Shown piece after piece: positions 5,678 to 8,132 of a DNA stretch of 8,132 nucleotides. The stretch is from Lachnospiraceae bacterium. GTDB lineage: Bacteria; Bacillota; Clostridia; Lachnospirales; Lachnospiraceae. The notes below the pieces were generated by a model. It saw only the letters and a list, made by a program, of their open reading frames with translations, had not been told where the DNA came from and did not search any database. Within the stretch, counting starts at the first letter, position 1. Every line of letters starts with the position of its first letter. The stretch covers positions 1-8,132 of the forward strand of contig DMCJ01000106.1 of assembly GCA_003446735.1 (NCBI GenBank). Direction: 5' to 3'. Position numbers and translations under genes: made by a program.

Positions 5678-5684
5678 AAGGAGG
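5678..5684 (+). promoter_or_regulatory. Ribosome binding site deciding the start of the Asp23/YloU-like gene
   Basis: A perfect AAGGAGG lies 9 nt before ATG 5694. In-frame ATGs at 5673 (upstream of the site) and 5685 (touching it) are therefore unlikely starts. Confidence 0.9.
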
Positions 5685-5693
5685 ATGCGTTAT

Positions 5694-6053
5694 ATGAATA
5701 ACAGCACGATGAATACGCACTTGGGTGATATAGCCATAGACAGCGAAGTTATAGCAAATTACGCAGGATCTGTTGCGGTCGAATGCTTCGGCGTAGTCGG
5801 GATGGCAAACGTAAATGTTAAAGACGGGATCGTAAAGATGCTCAAGAAGGACAGCCTTTCAACGGGTATTTCGGTAGCGATCCAGAATTCCGGTATCACG
5901 TTGGATTTCCATCTTATCGTAGCCTACGGAGTAAACATCATTACTGTATGTGAGAATCTGATGTCCACCGTTAAGTATAAGGTTGAAGAATTCACCGGAC
6001 TTAAGGTCAAAAAAGTAAACGTCTTTGTTGAAGGCGTAAGGGTTATTGATTAA
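5694..6053 (+). CDS. yloU: Asp23/Gls24 family (YloU-like) envelope stress protein
   Basis: This 119-residue protein belongs to the Asp23/Gls24 (DUF322) family. The opening has the family form, GDIAIDSEVIANYAGSVAVE and then CFGVVGM (about residues 11-37). A strand region follows (TGISVAIQNSGITLDFHLIVAYG), and then a helix, and the last strand is KKVNVFVEGVRV (about 106-117). These small cytoplasmic proteins are tied to alkaline and envelope stress; Asp23 of Staphylococcus aureus is membrane-associated through a partner. Members directly before fakA (yloV) are a very common Firmicutes arrangement, which suggests a link to fatty acid or membrane homeostasis, though the mechanism is not known to me. 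ATG 5694 is chosen because of the AAGGAGG at 5678-5684. It is the first gene of an operon driven by the promoter at 5617-5645, and its TAA stop overlaps the fakA ribosome binding site. Confidence 0.92.
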   Translation: MNNSTMNTHLGDIAIDSEVIANYAGSVAVECFGVVGMANVNVKDGIVKMLKKDSLSTGISVAIQNSGITLDFHLIVAYGVNIITVCENLMSTVKYKVEEFTGLKVKKVNVFVEGVRVID

Positions 6054-6064
6054 GGAGGATCATC

Positions 6065-7744
6065 GTGGCTGATAATACAATCGAAACATCTCTTCTTGCC
6101 AAAATGTTCATGGCAGGAGCAAAAGAGCTGTCAGATCATAAGGACTATGTTAACGAATTAAATGTTTTCCCGGTTCCCGACGGTGATACGGGTACCAATA
6201 TGACCATGACCATCATGACTGCCGCAAAGGAAGTGTCCGCACTTTCCGATCAGAGTGATATGGAAGTGGTGGCTAAGGCAATCTCTTCGGGATCATTAAG
6301 AGGTGCCAGAGGTAATTCCGGCGTTATCTTATCCCAGTTATGCCGCGGCTTTTGCAAGGTCATTAAGAAAGAGAGTGAGATCGACAGGGATATTCTGGCA
6401 CGTGCCAATGAAAAGGCTGTTGAAAGCGCATATAAAGCTGTTATGAAGCCCAAAGAGGGTACGATACTTACGGTTGCAAAGGCTGTATGTGAAAAGAGTG
6501 TTGATCTTTGTGACAATACGGATCTCGGACTTGATGAGATCTTAGATCAGATAATCGCATATGCTGAGGAAATCCTTTTAAAGACTCCCGACATGCTTCC
6601 CGTATTAAAGGAAGCCGGCGTAGTGGATTCCGGCGGACAGGGTCTTGTATATTTCCTTCACGGAGCACGTAAGGCTTTTAAGGGTGAAGTGACAGACTTT
6701 AATTTCAGCGATGAAAATGAAGCCGGAGAGGGCGAAGGAGAGGAAGAAGATGTATATGACAGCTCCTACGCCTATGAAGCAAGGTTTAAATCAAAGCTTG
6801 AGAAGCTCTTTAATATCAAGCATGAGATGAATTTAAGAGAATATTTGGAGTCCATAGGTGATGCTGTAGATATATTGGTAGACGGAGAGATCGCCACATA
6901 TCATCTTCGCACCAATGACCCCGGTCTTGCTATTCAAAGAGCGATGACATTCGGACCTCTTTATGATTTTGAGATTAAGAATCTCAAGATAAAGGATGAA
7001 GATGCTAAGAAGCCTGAAGCTGTCGCTTCTCATAACGAAGTTCCTTCTTTTAAGGAAGAAGAGAACGAAATAAAAGAGCATAAGGCATGCGGCTTTGTTT
7101 CCGTTTCGGTAGGTGACGGTATCAATGCCATATTTAAAGAGCTTGGTGTTGATGAGATCATCGAGGGCGGACAGACAATGAACCCGAGTACGGATGATAT
7201 AATCAAAGCGATCGAGCGTGTTGATGCAGATACGGTTTTTGTCCTTCCCAATAATAAGAACATCATAATGGCTGCCGATCAGGCCAAGGTCATGACAGAG
7301 GATAAGGAAGTCATCGTTATCCCCACAAAGACCATTCCTCAGGGTATCACGGCCATCGTATCCTTTAATCCCGAGGTGAGTGCAGCCGAAAATGATGAGT
7401 CTTTAAAGGATGAGATAAAAAATGTCATATCCGGTCAGGTTACATATTCCATCAGGGATACCGAGATAGAGGGCAAGGCCATTCATGAAGGCGATTATAT
7501 GGGTATCGGAGATAAGGGCCTTCTTTCCGTAGGTACCGATCTTAACGAGACCACCGTAAATATGATAGATGAAATGCTTAAGGAAACCGATGCGGGGCTT
7601 ATAAGCGTTTACTACGGCAGTGATGTTAAAGCCGGGGATCAGGAAGCGCTTGAGAAGCTGTTAAACGAAAAGTATACGGATTACGATATAGAGCTTCAGT
7701 TCGGCGGACAGCCCGTATACTACTACATCGTTTCCGTGGAGTGA
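6065..7744 (+). CDS. fakA: Fatty acid kinase subunit FakA (DAK2 domain protein YloV)
   Basis: This 559-residue cytoplasmic ATP-dependent kinase subunit phosphorylates fatty acids held by a FakB (DegV-family) carrier, giving acyl phosphate for phospholipid synthesis. The N-terminal DAK2 domain (about residues 10-200) carries PVPDGDTGTNM with Mg/ATP-binding D39 and D41 and N45, then SGSLRGARGNSGVILSQ (75-91) and VVDSGGQG (about 187-194). An acidic linker (about 213-229) leads into the middle domain (about 230-310). The C-terminal domain (about 340-559) has the usual GFVSVSVGDG, EGGQTMNPST, LPNNKNI and final GGQPVYYYIVSVE. The start is GTG 6065, with AAGGAGG at 6052-6058 spanning the upstream stop. 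In the middle domain, two positions that hold zinc ligands in S. aureus FakA appear to be A236 and R282, while H280 is kept. recG follows after 2 nt. The length is normal for the family. Confidence 0.96.
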   Translation: MADNTIETSLLAKMFMAGAKELSDHKDYVNELNVFPVPDGDTGTNMTMTIMTAAKEVSALSDQSDMEVVAKAISSGSLRGARGNSGVILSQLCRGFCKVIKKESEIDRDILARANEKAVESAYKAVMKPKEGTILTVAKAVCEKSVDLCDNTDLGLDEILDQIIAYAEEILLKTPDMLPVLKEAGVVDSGGQGLVYFLHGARKAFKGEVTDFNFSDENEAGEGEGEEEDVYDSSYAYEARFKSKLEKLFNIKHEMNLREYLESIGDAVDILVDGEIATYHLRTNDPGLAIQRAMTFGPLYDFEIKNLKIKDEDAKKPEAVASHNEVPSFKEEENEIKEHKACGFVSVSVGDGINAIFKELGVDEIIEGGQTMNPSTDDIIKAIERVDADTVFVLPNNKNIIMAADQAKVMTEDKEVIVIPTKTIPQGITAIVSFNPEVSAAENDESLKDEIKNVISGQVTYSIRDTEIEGKAIHEGDYMGIGDKGLLSVGTDLNETTVNMIDEMLKETDAGLISVYYGSDVKAGDQEALEKLLNEKYTDYDIELQFGGQPVYYYIVSVE

Positions 7745-7746
7745 TA

Positions 7747-8132
7747 ATGGATCTTGATTCTGATATCAGAGAATTAAAGGGCATCGGCGATAAGAACGGT
7801 GCTCTTTTTCATAAGCTCAATATATATACCGTAAATGATCTTCTTATGTATTTCCCGAGAGATTATGTGCGTTTTCCTGCGCTGTCTGGATTAAAGGATA
7901 CTTCCGAGGGAAAGTACAGTGCGGTTAAATGCGTTATAAGTACGGTAGTTACATTAAATCATGCCAGAAATCTTAAGATAATCAGATTTACGGCAACCGA
8001 TAAAAACGGTGATAATGTTAATGTTACCGTTTTTAATATGCCTTATCTAAAGAACTCTCTTAAAATGGGCTCCGAATATGTTTTTTACGGAAAGTTCTAT
8101 CAAAAGGGACTCTTTTTTAATGTTGATCAGCC
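7747..8132 (+). CDS. recG: ATP-dependent DNA helicase RecG, N-terminal part
   Basis: The first 128 codons are present and the gene runs off the window. RecG reverses stalled replication forks and branch-migrates Holliday junctions. The fragment covers the start of the N-terminal region: DIRELKGIGDKNGALFHKL (residues 6-24), then YTVNDLLMYFPRDYVRF (27-43), the conserved beginning of RecG. It then enters the OB-fold wedge domain (about 55-128: YSAVKCVISTV, NVTVFNMPYL, GSEYVFYGKF). The helicase motifs lie downstream and cannot be seen. ATG 7747 is 2 nt after the fakA stop, with GGAG (7738-7741) inside the end of fakA, so it is translationally coupled. In Bacillus subtilis, serine dehydratase genes (sdaAB, sdaAA) stand between yloV and recG; they are absent here. 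Confidence 0.94.
   Translation, partial: MDLDSDIRELKGIGDKNGALFHKLNIYTVNDLLMYFPRDYVRFPALSGLKDTSEGKYSAVKCVISTVVTLNHARNLKIIRFTATDKNGDNVNVTVFNMPYLKNSLKMGSEYVFYGKFYQKGLFFNVDQ

Overview
The window looks like chromosomal DNA of a Gram-positive Clostridia member, most likely Lachnospiraceae-like. The reasons are strong AAGGAGG-type ribosome binding sites, tightly packed genes, a zinc-type ribosomal protein L28, the ytfI-ytfJ (DUF2953-GerW) pair known from endospore formers, and the order rpmB / yloU-like / fakA (yloV) / recG known from Bacillus and its relatives. The family placement is an inference from gene content and protein style, not from a search. No mobile element, CRISPR array, tRNA or rRNA was seen.

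Layout: (1) Bases 1-1717 hold a cell-wall pair, the C-terminal end of a SEDS (FtsW/RodA) glycan polymerase overlapping a class B penicillin-binding protein. (2) Bases 1781-5274 hold six same-strand, closely packed genes: a CheX-like phosphatase with an unusual repeat-containing N-terminus, a stand-alone CheY-like receiver, a 113-residue protein of unknown function, a membrane-anchored DUF2953 (YtfI) protein, a GerW/YtfJ sporulation protein, and a coiled-coil protein ending in a J-domain-like HPD motif. (3) A palindromic bidirectional terminator at 5296-5316 separates this run from rpmB, which is on the minus strand. (4) Two divergent extended -10 promoters lie between rpmB and a plus-strand operon: an Asp23/YloU-like protein, fatty acid kinase subunit FakA, and the start of recG, which runs off the window.

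How the genes work together: the SEDS polymerase and class B PBP form a septal or side-wall peptidoglycan synthase. The CheX-like and CheY-like proteins form a likely dephosphorylation/receiver pair. YtfI and YtfJ are linked to spore germination in Bacillus. YloU and FakA are an envelope/lipid pair, in which FakA phosphorylates fatty acids delivered by a FakB protein encoded elsewhere.

Most of the window is well-conserved housekeeping DNA. The parts most worth a second look are the N-terminal repeats of the CheX-like protein, which resemble degenerate MshEN-type c-di-GMP-binding repeats; the apparent loss of two of three zinc ligands in FakA; the coiled-coil/J-like protein; and a perfect 11-bp inverted repeat inside the unknown 113-residue gene.
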